A stretch of 34,071 bases of DNA, taken from contig NZ_JH621282.1 of the NCBI RefSeq assembly GCF_000255455.1, forward strand, positions 1 to 34,071, given 5' to 3'. A program made the translations under genes and the position numbers. Source of the DNA: Aquimarina agarilytica ZC1 (GTDB taxonomy: Bacteria > Bacteroidota > Bacteroidia > Flavobacteriales > Flavobacteriaceae). Shown here piece by piece: positions 1 through 8,356 of the stretch. Below the pieces are notes generated by a model. It saw only the letters and a program-made list of their open reading frames with translations. It did not search any database and was not told where the DNA came from. The first letter of the stretch is position 1. Each line of letters begins with the position of its first letter.

Positions 1-2
1 AC

Positions 3-125
3 AAAATAGTAATAATTAACGAGGCAAGCCTCGAGGTATTAAACCTGATAGCGAATAAATTCTCTTTAGGAACGGTTAAATCGTATATAGAACTATACTC
101 ACTTAACGGTAAAACTTGTTGCTGA
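3..125 (+). CDS. Possible C-terminal tail of a secreted (T9SS-type) protein, partial
   Basis: An open frame enters from the left edge and stops at 123-125. Its last residues read ...KSYIELYSLNGKTCC, which resembles the 'vELYsLtGK' strand of type IX secretion C-terminal domains, although such domains normally continue 20-30 residues further. A strong terminator follows 22 bases downstream, consistent with the end of a gene. Against it, the frame contains an intergenic-type repeat (20-60) and is only 40 codons long, so it could be chance. Low confidence. Confidence 0.3.
   Translation, partial: KIVIINEASLEVLNLIANKFSLGTVKSYIELYSLNGKTCC
20..60 (+). repeat. Copy A of a REP-like palindromic repeat
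   Basis: The segment begins with the near-perfect palindrome CGAGGC-AA-GCCTCG and continues with a GGTATTAAACC-like stretch and GCGAATAAATT. A clearly related copy in the same orientation starts at 25964, and a degenerate inverted copy lies just before that one. Short GC-rich palindromes scattered in an AT-rich genome resemble REP sequences mobilised by RAYT (Y1) transposases, but no such transposase is in the window, so the mechanism is inferred. Confidence 0.55.
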
Positions 126-146
126 ATTATCATAATTCAAAATACA

Positions 147-181
147 AAAAAGAGCAGGATTTTCTAAATCCTGCTCTTTTT
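147..181 (+). terminator. Strong intrinsic terminator
   Basis: Perfect 16-bp inverted repeat (147-162 and 166-181) around a 3-base loop, with A-rich left and T-rich right ends, so it can work in both directions. It closes the gene entering from the left and separates it from the pseudogene that begins about 30 bases later. Confidence 0.85.
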
Positions 182-212
182 AATTAAAAATTGACTTTTT
201 CAATAGCCTCGC

Positions 213-563
213 ATATGGTGATTCATTTTTGAAATAACAGGGAGGGACTATTTTAAATTTAAATTAATGCGGACACAAAATAAAGTTTATCTAACCAAAC
301 GATAAACTAATAAGACAATTAAATTTAAAAATGACACAAATTTATTTAAAAAATGGTGTAATGGCACAACAAGTATTCCTTTTGTAGATGCCCATATGCG
401 AAAACTAAATGCAACAGGTTTTATGAGTAATCGTGGTAGAGTAAACTGTTCTAGTTTTTTAATACACGATTATTTAATCGATTGGACATGGGGAGTAACT
501 TATTTCAACTCAAAATTAATTGATTATGACGTAGCAACTAATTGGATGAACTGGTATATGCAA
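213..563 (+). pseudogene. DASH-type cryptochrome/photolyase fragment (decayed)
   Basis: One reading frame (coordinates divisible by 3) encodes a recognisable block of the FAD-binding half of a cryptochrome-DASH/photolyase: FIFE..GRDYFKFK, LFKKWCNGTTSIPFVDAHM, LNATGFMSNRGRVN and LIDYDVATNWMNW. These match family hallmarks (FE-WRDYF; TGxPFVDAxMREL-ATGFMSNRGRxN; IDYDVxSNW). Stops interrupt it at 219-221 (where Trp is expected) and 303-305, the Trp of WRDYF is Gly, and the photolyase N-terminal domain and C-terminus are absent. It runs without a frame change into an oxidoreductase fragment at about 560. It would have been a light-responsive flavoprotein; it is now non-functional. Confidence 0.85.
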
Positions 564-1043
564 AGTACAACAGCTGCACACATATACGCTTGTGGAGATG
601 TTACCGATACATCAGTACCCTTAACTCCATTATCTGGTTTATAAGGTAGAATTGTAGGAAATAATATTGTATCGGCTGGCACAGAAAAATTTGAATACCC
701 ACTAATTCCCTCAACAGTATTCACCTCACCAAATTTATCAAGTGTCGGTTTAACTGAAGTAGAAGCTAAAGAAAAATTTTCACTGATAGATATTTATGAA
801 GGAAATGCATCAAAATGGTTCAACGCTAAAAAATCGAATGAATCTTTGTATATGTTTAAAATTATAGTAGATCAAAAATCAGATCAATTAATAGGAGCAC
901 ACCTACTGGGTGGTAATGCTAATGAGGTTATAAATTTTTTATCAACTGCAATTGTTCAAAAAATGACAGTAAAAGAACTTAAGCAATTGGTGTATTCATA
1001 CCCTTCGTATACAAGTGATATTAAGCGGATGCTTACAAAATAA
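564..1043 (+). pseudogene. Glutathione reductase-like pyridine nucleotide-disulfide oxidoreductase, C-terminal fragment
   Basis: The frame continues from the cryptochrome fragment as HIYACGDVTDTSVPLTPL, the FAD-binding 'YAxGDV' motif of glutathione/mercuric reductase-type enzymes. The dimerisation domain follows (STVFTSPNLSSVGLTEVEAKEKF ... LIGAHLLGGNANEVIN). A stop at 642-644 replaces the residue after PLSGL, in a position where relatives usually read EGR. The FAD/NAD-binding N-terminal two thirds, including the redox-active CxxxxC, is missing. The C-terminus is complete (TAA at 1041-1043), and the dimerisation part after the stop is open, so the gene appears fairly recently inactivated. Some family members end with a catalytic HP; here the equivalent region reads SYPSYT. 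Confidence 0.85.
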
Positions 1044-1272
1044 TGATTCTTCACATTTCATGTTAACTATTTTTTAGCAAATCGTATTAGAGTTAATCAT
1101 AAAATTGATCGGTTTAAAACCGAACAGAATAATATATTAAAATTGCATAAAAGCTATGTTAAATGAAAATCACGCTATTAATCTTCAGAGAATGACTGGA
1201 TTTTATTATTAAAACTGGCAAGTCAATAAATGGATCCGGAAACTTTTATTGTGCCTTCGAGGATTTAAAAAT

Positions 1273-1301
1273 AGGTTGCATTACACATGTAACCTTTTTT
1301 T
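1273..1301 (+). terminator. Intrinsic terminator
   Basis: Hairpin AGGTTGCA/TGTAACCT (one G-T pair, 7-base loop) followed by a run of T from 1295. It probably ended the ancestral oxidoreductase transcript and insulates the mechanosensitive channel operon. Confidence 0.65.
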
Positions 1302-1376
1302 ATTAAATTATATCTAAAATTTTATGGTTTAATAGAGCTATAAATTGAACCAATTTGATAAAATTATGCAAACAAA

Positions 1377-1410
1377 TTAGGAGCACTTTATTATAATGAT
1401 AGTACATTTG
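1377..1410 (+). promoter_or_regulatory. Bacteroidota-type promoter of the MscS-antiporter operon
   Basis: TACATTTG at 1403-1410 fits the TAnnTTTG -7 consensus exactly. A near-match TTA replaces the -33 TTG at 1377-1379, 23 bases upstream. The leader to the ATG would be about 20 bases. Confidence 0.45.
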
Positions 1411-1436
1411 AAACTAAATTATAAAACACAAAAATA

Positions 1437-1940
1437 ATGCTATCTACATCTGAAATTATGTATACTTCTGTTTTATTGATTGTAATTTTTATAATAAACT
1501 ATTTTGCTAAACGAGGTGTTAAAAAATTCACCTTATTACGGCAAATGGAAATCAATAGAAAAAAAATTATTTTTAAACTAATACATTTAGTTGAGTATAT
1601 AGTTATTGCAATTGGTTTAGCAATTATTTGGGGAATTGACATGAAACAATTTTCTGTTTTTATGTCATCCGTATTAGCGGTACTCGGTGTTGGTTTTTTT
1701 GCGCAATGGTCTTTACTATCCAACCTAACGGCCAGTGTTATTTTATTTTTTAGTCACCCATTAAGACTAGGAGATCGTATTAGGATTCTAGATAAAGATT
1801 TTGATTGGACAGGTAGAGTCATCGATATTACTGGGTTTTACCTATTCATGAAAACAGATGATAATAGAAATTTAACTATCCCGAATTATTTAGTATTACA
1901 AAAAGGAATCGAAATTCTGGAAAACGAAACTCCTGAGTAA
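1437..1940 (+). CDS. Small MscS-family mechanosensitive channel
   Basis: A 167-residue inner-membrane protein expected to open under membrane tension and release osmolytes. Two hydrophobic segments (about 9-23 and 50-66) precede the pore-lining helix region (about 72-105: SSVLAVLGVGFFAQWSLLSN, rich in Gly/Ala as in MscS TM3). The start of the MscS beta domain follows (HPLRLGDRIRI ... GRVIDITGFYLFMKTDDNRNLTIPN, 107-150). The protein ends right after the beta domain, so the large cytoplasmic alpha/beta cage of E. coli MscS is missing; such short versions are common in Bacteroidota. The ATG is preceded by a good -7 box. The antiporter gene follows after 29 bases and is probably co-transcribed, suggesting a joint role in turgor and ion control. 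Confidence 0.85.
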   Translation: MLSTSEIMYTSVLLIVIFIINYFAKRGVKKFTLLRQMEINRKKIIFKLIHLVEYIVIAIGLAIIWGIDMKQFSVFMSSVLAVLGVGFFAQWSLLSNLTASVILFFSHPLRLGDRIRILDKDFDWTGRVIDITGFYLFMKTDDNRNLTIPNYLVLQKGIEILENETPE

Positions 1941-1969
1941 TTATCGAATATAATAAAACTACTTAAACC

Positions 1970-3154
1970 ATGTTTCTGTCAACTACATTAGACCCTATAG
2001 TCGCTTTAGTATCCTTAATGGCTATCCTTATAATTTTACTAGGTCTTTTTTTAAGAAAAATAAAACAACCTTATATAATTGGCTATATTTTGGTTGGTGC
2101 CTTTTTAGGAGAGCATGGTATGGGTTTTATAAAAGATGCTGAAACCATTAAACATTTAGGCGAAATTGGTATTATTCTATTACTATTTTTTATTGGTATG
2201 GAAATTAGCTTACTTGAATTGGTTAAAAAATGGAAAATTGCTGCCATTGGTACTACCTTACAAGTTATAATTAGCGTACTTGTTTTAATGGGTATTGGTT
2301 ATTTTCTCAATTGGAAAATAGAGCGTTCAATAATTATGGGATTTGTAATTTCGCTAAGTAGTTCTGCCATAATTATTAAGTTATTGGAGGATAAAAATCT
2401 TATCAACTCTAAAATTGGTAAAAACGTTTTGAGTATTCTTCTAACCCAGGATATTATTGTTGTTCCATTACTTATTATTGCTTCGCTATTAGGAGGCGAA
2501 CCCGAACCTATTGAAAGTATCCTTTTAATGTCAGTAGGTGGCGTTTTAATCATACTTACGCTATTTTATCTATATAAAAAGCGAGAAATAAAACTCCCCT
2601 TCTCCGATAAAATTAAAAAAGATCATGAACTTCAGGTATTTCTGGCTATTCTAATGTGTTTTGGTGGGGCATTACTTGCTTCATTATTTGGTTTATCTCC
2701 TGCATTGGGCGCCTTTATTGGGGGTATGGTCATGCATTCAGCCAAATCCACCGATTGGATACACAATACACTACATTCTTTTCGCGTGCTTTTTGTTGCC
2801 TTTTTTTTTATCAGTGTAGGCTTACAAATTAATTTTATGTTTATCTATAATAATATGATAACCATTGCCGAAGTATTAATTGCGGTATATATTATTAATC
2901 ATATAATTAATGCCGTAATTCTAAAATTATTTTCGTGTACGTGGAAAGAAGCTCTTGTAGGTGGTGCACTGTTATCTCAAATTGGTGAATTGAGTTTTCT
3001 ACTAAGTTTTTCGGCATATAGTATGAATGTAATTGGCAATTATGCCTATAATTTTACAATTAGTTTAATATCCTTAACACTAATTATAAGTCCTTTTTAC
3101 ATTGGCCTTACTGAAAAATTGACTCAGAGAAAATCAGAAAAAACAATAGAATAA
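1970..3154 (+). CDS. CPA2-family cation:proton antiporter (KefB/RosB-like)
   Basis: A 394-residue protein with about 12 hydrophobic segments spread over its whole length, the Na_H_Exchanger fold. Family signatures include LRKIKQPYIIGYILVGAFLG near the N-terminus, GEIGIILLLFFIGMEI (about 64-79), SLSSSAIIIKLLED (about 128-141), LLTQDIIVVPLL and LSPALGAFIGGMVM. These match KefB/KefC-type exchangers, which swap K+ or Na+ for H+ across the inner membrane. The C-terminal RCK/TrkA-N nucleotide-binding domain of KefB/C is absent, so it is not expected to be gated by glutathione or NAD through that domain. It lies 29 bases behind the MscS gene, an operon suited to osmotic or pH homeostasis. The ion cannot be told from sequence. 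Confidence 0.87.
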   Translation: MFLSTTLDPIVALVSLMAILIILLGLFLRKIKQPYIIGYILVGAFLGEHGMGFIKDAETIKHLGEIGIILLLFFIGMEISLLELVKKWKIAAIGTTLQVIISVLVLMGIGYFLNWKIERSIIMGFVISLSSSAIIIKLLEDKNLINSKIGKNVLSILLTQDIIVVPLLIIASLLGGEPEPIESILLMSVGGVLIILTLFYLYKKREIKLPFSDKIKKDHELQVFLAILMCFGGALLASLFGLSPALGAFIGGMVMHSAKSTDWIHNTLHSFRVLFVAFFFISVGLQINFMFIYNNMITIAEVLIAVYIINHIINAVILKLFSCTWKEALVGGALLSQIGELSFLLSFSAYSMNVIGNYAYNFTISLISLTLIISPFYIGLTEKLTQRKSEKTIE

Positions 3155-3315
3155 CACGTACAATTTTTCAAGAATTTAGTGTACAAAAAACTCATATTCT
3201 TATAAAAATTTATTTATATAATAAAGCAGTCTACCTTATTAAATAAATTATGAACTCAATAAATAATACTATTACCTATTATGCTTTCATTAGATTAAAA
3301 ATACTAAGGAACTAG

Positions 3316-3323
3316 TATCTTTG
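3316..3323 (+). promoter_or_regulatory. -7 box of the tamB-tamL operon, very close to the start codon
   Basis: TATCTTTG is a perfect TAnnTTTG box. It ends only 8 bases before the ATG at 3332, so the transcript would be leaderless or nearly so. No clear -33 TTG is seen at the usual distance. Confidence 0.45.
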
Positions 3324-3331
3324 ATCCGACA

Positions 3332-6300
3332 ATGAAGAAAGAAAGTTTTTCGAATTATAGCAAGCTAATCAAGATAATTAAAATCCTTTTTGCAAGTATC
3401 ATTTTACTACTTGCAATCATCATTTTATTTATTAGAAGTCCTTGGGGACAAGACATAATTATTTCTAAGGCAACCACATTTATATCTGATAAAACACAAA
3501 CTATAGTTACAATTGATAAATTATATTTGGGATTTTCAGGTGACTTGTTGTTAAAAGGACTTTATGTAGAAGATCAGAAAAATGACACCTTAGTATATTC
3601 AAAAAAAATAGTAGCCAATGTTGGGCTACTTTCTTTAGTAAAAGGAGACGAGTTCAACTTAAAATCGCTGTATTGGGAAGGGCTTAAAGCTAATGTGTAT
3701 CGTAAGGATACCATTACTGATTTCAATTATTCCTTTATTGTTGATGCTTTTTCCACAAAAGATACAAAGCCTATTGATACGACATCAACAGCTTTGGACA
3801 TCAAACTAGGTAAACTCAAATTAAAAGATTTTGATATTAAATTCAAGGATCAGGTTTTAGGTATTAAAAGTAGTCTATTTTTTACTGATTTATCGCTCAA
3901 AATAAACACCTTTGATTTAAAAAATGCTCATTTTGGCATAGATAACATATCCCTTGCTAACGCAAAAATTAATTACCACCAAACTAAAGCTTTTGCTGAA
4001 AGTGATACTGAAACAAATAGTTTGCTCCCTTTAATCAATTTAGATAAGCTTAGCATAAAAAATAGTGCTCTCAATTATATCTCAGATACTGATCGCACCA
4101 AGGCAAATCTAACTATTCAAGAATTGCAATTGGCGCTTCCAACACTTGACCTCAATAATCAAATAGTTGATTTAGAATATTTGGCCTTCAATAATAGTCG
4201 TGTTTCTCTTTATAAATTAACACCTACTTCTTCTTCTTCAAAACCCAAGGATGCTCATACTCCTTTTAGCTGGCCTACTTGGCAAATTAACGCTAAAAAA
4301 ATGGCGCTAAATAATAATCAAATACAACTTAAAACTGGCAATACAGTATTACCAGCTGATATTTTTAATGCCGAAAACACAAGCTTCAAACAACTAAGTC
4401 TAAAAGCTAAAAATATAATTTATAAGCCTGCTAATGCTTCCGCAGAAGTAACCAAATTTTCATTTACAGAACAGAGTGGTTTTAATCTTCAAAAATTAGC
4501 TACTCAATTTGAATTAACTGACAAGCATGCTACTTTAAAAAATTTATCCATAATTACCGGGAATAACTCTCTTAACGGAAATGTAAAAATTGAGTATAAC
4601 TCATTTGAGGCATTTATTAAAAATCCATCAACTACTAAAATAGCTGTTACCCTACCAGAATTAAAATTAAATCCAAAAGATGCTTATTATTTTACTCCAG
4701 ATCTAAAAAAGAACGATTATGTAAAGGCTATTGCTAAAAACAATATTACTGGTCGGGTATCCATTACTGGAGAAATTAAAAATATAAATATTGCGCAAAC
4801 ACAACTAGCTTGGGGAAAGGAAACTAACCTAGATGTGACTGGTAGAATCGTGAATCCAACCGAAGTAAATTCTCTAGGTTTTGACATTGCAAATTTAACT
4901 TTTAGCACTGTAAAAAACGATTTACATAATTTCATAAATCCCGATACGCTAGGCATTGCTTTTCCTAGTAGTATTAAATTGAATGGAACGGCTTCTGGAA
5001 TAATCAATAATTTTAAAAGTGATTTTAAGATTAACATGCCTGAAGGAGCTATTTCGTTTAATGGAAATTTTAAAAATAGCACTACAATAGCAACAAATAG
5101 CTCCATTGATATTAAAAAATTAGATTTAAAAACCCTTTTAAAAAATGAAAACCTAAGTATTTATAGTTTTTCTACAAAAATTAATGCTGAAGGAACTAGT
5201 TTTAATGACTTAACGGGTAAGCTCACAACAGACTTTTCAAAACTATCCTACAATAATTACGACTTTTCTGCCTTAAAAATCAACGCTGAACTTACTAATG
5301 GAAAAGGAGCTATCACTGCAAATTACAAAGATGAAAACTTAGATTTTGACTGGAATAATTCTGTCGAGCTAGACTCCATAAACTCAAATGTAAATTCAAA
5401 AATTGAGATAAAAGGAGTAAACTTGATGGCATTAGGCTTTTCGAAAGAAGATATCAGAGCAAAATTTAATGTAGAAAGTGAAATTGATATAAGAGATACT
5501 ACCGAAATTATTTTTAAAGGGAAATTCACCGATGCGCTGGCTGTAAAAAACAATAAACCATTCTTGTTAGGCGACATTAATCTGAGTGGTAATCTTACCG
5601 AAAAAAATACTCAATTTGCCATTAATAGCAGCCCCATAACGGCTTCCTTAAATTCAAATACAGATTTAGCAAACTTAACCAATGCGTTGCAAAAACAATT
5701 TAATGCCTATTTTGATAAAACGACAACCGCTGTAAACGATAGTTTACAACCTAATGTGAATATGCAATTAAAAGGCTCCATTAAAGAAGCGCCAATTCTT
5801 AAAAATTTATTTCTTCCAGACCTAGAATCCTTGGCTCCTGCTTCTGTAAATATCGATTTTAATTCCATAGAAAGTACATTAAAAACAAGAATTACCGCTC
5901 CGCACGTAATTTACAATGGCAATTCATTAGATAGCCTTAAAGTTAATATTAATGTCACAAAAGAAAATTTGGATTTTAATATGGGGGTAACTAATATTTC
6001 AGGAAGCGCTATTGATATAAAAAAAATCAACTTTGACGGAAGTTTAAAAAATAGTGTCCTCCTTTCTAAACTAGAAGCTAAAAACAATAAAGACATATTG
6101 CTCAGTGTTTCCACCGAAGTGACCAAAAAAAAGGATTCAACAATCATACATATTATACCTAACAAATTAATTATTAATAAAGAAAACTGGTCGCTTCCTA
6201 GCGATAATTCAATACTATACACCACCAATTATCTAGGTTTAACTAATTTTAATCTTACTAATAATAATCAACAAATTAAGGTAAGCAATACGCTACCTCA

Positions 6301-8356
6301 GGAAAACAAAAAACATATTGGTTTTAAATTTTCCAATTTTAAACTGAGTACACTTACTGGTTTAATAAACCAAGAAAAACTAGTTGCATCAGGCAAACTG
6401 AATGGTAACTTTATTATTGAAGATCCCTTTAAAAACCCTGGAATAGTAGCCAACGTAACTATTCAAAATTTAAAAGCTTTTGAGGTTCCTTTAGGCACTT
6501 TTAAACTTAAAGCTACATCCAACACAGCCAATAATTATGAATTAAATCTTGGAGTTAAAGGACCTACCATAAATTTAGATATTGATGGTAATTACAAGGT
6601 TTCCAAACAAACTGCGGCTTTGAATTTTGATATTGACTTAAAAAATTTAGAGCTCAATGCTGTTGAAGAATTTGCGTCCACTTACATTTCCAAAACCTCA
6701 GGAAGCCTTAATGGAAACATTAAGTTAACGGGAACCACAAGCTCACCTATTTTAAATGGTGATTTAAAATTTAAAAATTCTGGATTAACCATCAATGCCT
6801 TAAATGCCGAGTTTAAATTACCCCAAGAAATCATAAAGCTAGATAATACTGGAGTTTATTTTTCTAAATTTAAAATGGTCGATGCTCAAAATAACTCATT
6901 AATCTTGGATGGTAAAATAAGTACCGATGAGTTGACTAATCCTAATTTTGATTTACGTATTAATGCTAAAAATATTCAACTATTAAATTCTACTAAGGAT
7001 GATAACAGTCTTTTTTATGGTAATGTAAATTTAGATACAAATATTACAGTAAAAGGAGATTTAGAACTCCCAATAGTTACTGGTAAATTGACGATCAACG
7101 AGAGTTCAAATTTTACTTATGTTGTTCCCGAAGATGATGTTGATCTTATTGAAAAAAAAGGAGTGGTTCTCTTTGTAAATAAAAAGAACCCAGATGATAT
7201 ATTGACTAAGCAATCAGATGAATCTTCTGCAGAAGCAGTTTTAAAAGGCTATGATATTAATACCGAACTTAGTGTTTCTAAAAAGTCTGTCTTTAACATT
7301 ATTATTGATGAACGCGCGGGAGATAATTTAAAGGTTGAGGGCAACGGAGATTTTAAGTTTGGTATTTCATCCAATGGGGATATGTCGTTATCAGGAAAGT
7401 ATGAAGTGAATAGTGGTCATTATGAGGCTAGTCTATATAATATTGTAAAACGCCGTTTTGATATTGCTAAAGGAAGTACTATTACTTGGCGTGGTAATCC
7501 TTTGGAAGCCGATATGGATGTTCGTGCAATTTACAATATAGAAACCGCTGCTTCTGGATTAATGTCTTCACAAATATCAGGTATAAATAGCTCGAGTGCG
7601 AGCAAGTACAATCAAAAGCTACCCTTTAAAGTGTATTTAAATTTAGATGGAGAGTTGCTTAAACCCGAAATCTCGTTCAATTTAGATATGCCTAAAGATA
7701 GTCAAGGCGAAATTGGTGGTGAGGTTTACAGCCAGGTTCAACAATTAAATACACAGGAGGAACAATTGAATAAGCAAGTATTTTCACTTTTAGTGCTTAA
7801 TCAATTTTTTCCCTCTTCCACTAGTGATGGCGGTAGCGGCGGTTCGTTATCAATTGCTCGAGATAATGCCAATAATGTGTTATCCAATCAGCTAAATAGT
7901 TTTTCTAATAAACTTACCGGAAATACAGGTATTGAATTGGATTTTGGCTTAGATAGCTATACAGATTATCAAGGTAATAGCCCTAGTAATCGAACGCAAC
8001 TAGATGTAAATGCACGTAAAAAATTACTTAACGATCGTTTGATAGTTGAAGTAGGAAGTGGTATAAATATCAATGAAAGTTCGCAAAATACTCAAAATTC
8101 AAATGCTACTACTCCATTGGTAGGTACCATAAATATTCAATACCTTTTTGATGATAAAGGGAAGTGGCGATTAAAGGCTTACAGAAAAAATGAATTTGAA
8201 AACTTTATAGATGGCCAAGTAATACTTACTGGACTTTCTGTTCTGTTTAATCAAGAGTTTAATAAATTTAAAGATCTTTTTGCTAAGCAAGTGCAGGAAG
8301 AAGTTTTGAAAACCAAAAAAGCAACAGCCTCACCCCAAGAAACTAGTACTCCATGA
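3332..8356 (+). CDS. tamB: TamB-like translocation and assembly module protein
   Basis: A 1674-residue protein with one N-terminal membrane anchor (about 14-35) and a very long periplasmic region of repeating beta strands (DLxLKxLxL... patterns) as in AsmA/TamB bridge proteins. The C-terminal TamB domain (DUF490, roughly 1200-1650) is recognisable from blocks such as YEVNSGHYEASLYNIVKRRF, ITWRGNPLEADMDVRAIYN and the conserved terminal part LLNDRLIVEVGSG...FDDKGKWRLKAYRKNEFENFIDGQV. Members span the periplasm as a hydrophobic groove and are linked to outer-membrane protein assembly and phospholipid transport. The stop overlaps the start of tamL by four bases (ATGA), the classical TamB-TamA coupling. 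Length is in the usual range for Bacteroidota TamB. Confidence 0.93.
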   Translation: MKKESFSNYSKLIKIIKILFASIILLLAIIILFIRSPWGQDIIISKATTFISDKTQTIVTIDKLYLGFSGDLLLKGLYVEDQKNDTLVYSKKIVANVGLLSLVKGDEFNLKSLYWEGLKANVYRKDTITDFNYSFIVDAFSTKDTKPIDTTSTALDIKLGKLKLKDFDIKFKDQVLGIKSSLFFTDLSLKINTFDLKNAHFGIDNISLANAKINYHQTKAFAESDTETNSLLPLINLDKLSIKNSALNYISDTDRTKANLTIQELQLALPTLDLNNQIVDLEYLAFNNSRVSLYKLTPTSSSSKPKDAHTPFSWPTWQINAKKMALNNNQIQLKTGNTVLPADIFNAENTSFKQLSLKAKNIIYKPANASAEVTKFSFTEQSGFNLQKLATQFELTDKHATLKNLSIITGNNSLNGNVKIEYNSFEAFIKNPSTTKIAVTLPELKLNPKDAYYFTPDLKKNDYVKAIAKNNITGRVSITGEIKNINIAQTQLAWGKETNLDVTGRIVNPTEVNSLGFDIANLTFSTVKNDLHNFINPDTLGIAFPSSIKLNGTASGIINNFKSDFKINMPEGAISFNGNFKNSTTIATNSSIDIKKLDLKTLLKNENLSIYSFSTKINAEGTSFNDLTGKLTTDFSKLSYNNYDFSALKINAELTNGKGAITANYKDENLDFDWNNSVELDSINSNVNSKIEIKGVNLMALGFSKEDIRAKFNVESEIDIRDTTEIIFKGKFTDALAVKNNKPFLLGDINLSGNLTEKNTQFAINSSPITASLNSNTDLANLTNALQKQFNAYFDKTTTAVNDSLQPNVNMQLKGSIKEAPILKNLFLPDLESLAPASVNIDFNSIESTLKTRITAPHVIYNGNSLDSLKVNINVTKENLDFNMGVTNISGSAIDIKKINFDGSLKNSVLLSKLEAKNNKDILLSVSTEVTKKKDSTIIHIIPNKLIINKENWSLPSDNSILYTTNYLGLTNFNLTNNNQQIKVSNTLPQENKKHIGFKFSNFKLSTLTGLINQEKLVASGKLNGNFIIEDPFKNPGIVANVTIQNLKAFEVPLGTFKLKATSNTANNYELNLGVKGPTINLDIDGNYKVSKQTAALNFDIDLKNLELNAVEEFASTYISKTSGSLNGNIKLTGTTSSPILNGDLKFKNSGLTINALNAEFKLPQEIIKLDNTGVYFSKFKMVDAQNNSLILDGKISTDELTNPNFDLRINAKNIQLLNSTKDDNSLFYGNVNLDTNITVKGDLELPIVTGKLTINESSNFTYVVPEDDVDLIEKKGVVLFVNKKNPDDILTKQSDESSAEAVLKGYDINTELSVSKKSVFNIIIDERAGDNLKVEGNGDFKFGISSNGDMSLSGKYEVNSGHYEASLYNIVKRRFDIAKGSTITWRGNPLEADMDVRAIYNIETAASGLMSSQISGINSSSASKYNQKLPFKVYLNLDGELLKPEISFNLDMPKDSQGEIGGEVYSQVQQLNTQEEQLNKQVFSLLVLNQFFPSSTSDGGSGGSLSIARDNANNVLSNQLNSFSNKLTGNTGIELDFGLDSYTDYQGNSPSNRTQLDVNARKKLLNDRLIVEVGSGININESSQNTQNSNATTPLVGTINIQYLFDDKGKWRLKAYRKNEFENFIDGQVILTGLSVLFNQEFNKFKDLFAKQVQEEVLKTKKATASPQETSTP

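Larger units (their letters stand above)
1044..1436. other. Intergenic region, 393 bases
   Basis: No coding frame is recognisable on either strand. It holds an odd palindrome TCGGTTT-A-AAACCGA (1109-1123), a terminator (1273-1301) and, at its right end, the promoter proposed for the MscS gene. The first two could be left over from the decayed gene upstream. Confidence 0.6.

Noticed and set aside
524..724. Minus-strand frame opposite the chimeric pseudogene
   Set aside because: The plus strand clearly encodes oxidoreductase motifs here; the reverse frame is a shadow.
1232..1262. A short ATG frame (MDPETFIVPSRI) before the terminator at 1273
   Set aside because: Only 12 codons, no leader-peptide features such as repeated regulatory codons, and it lies in debris downstream of a pseudogene.
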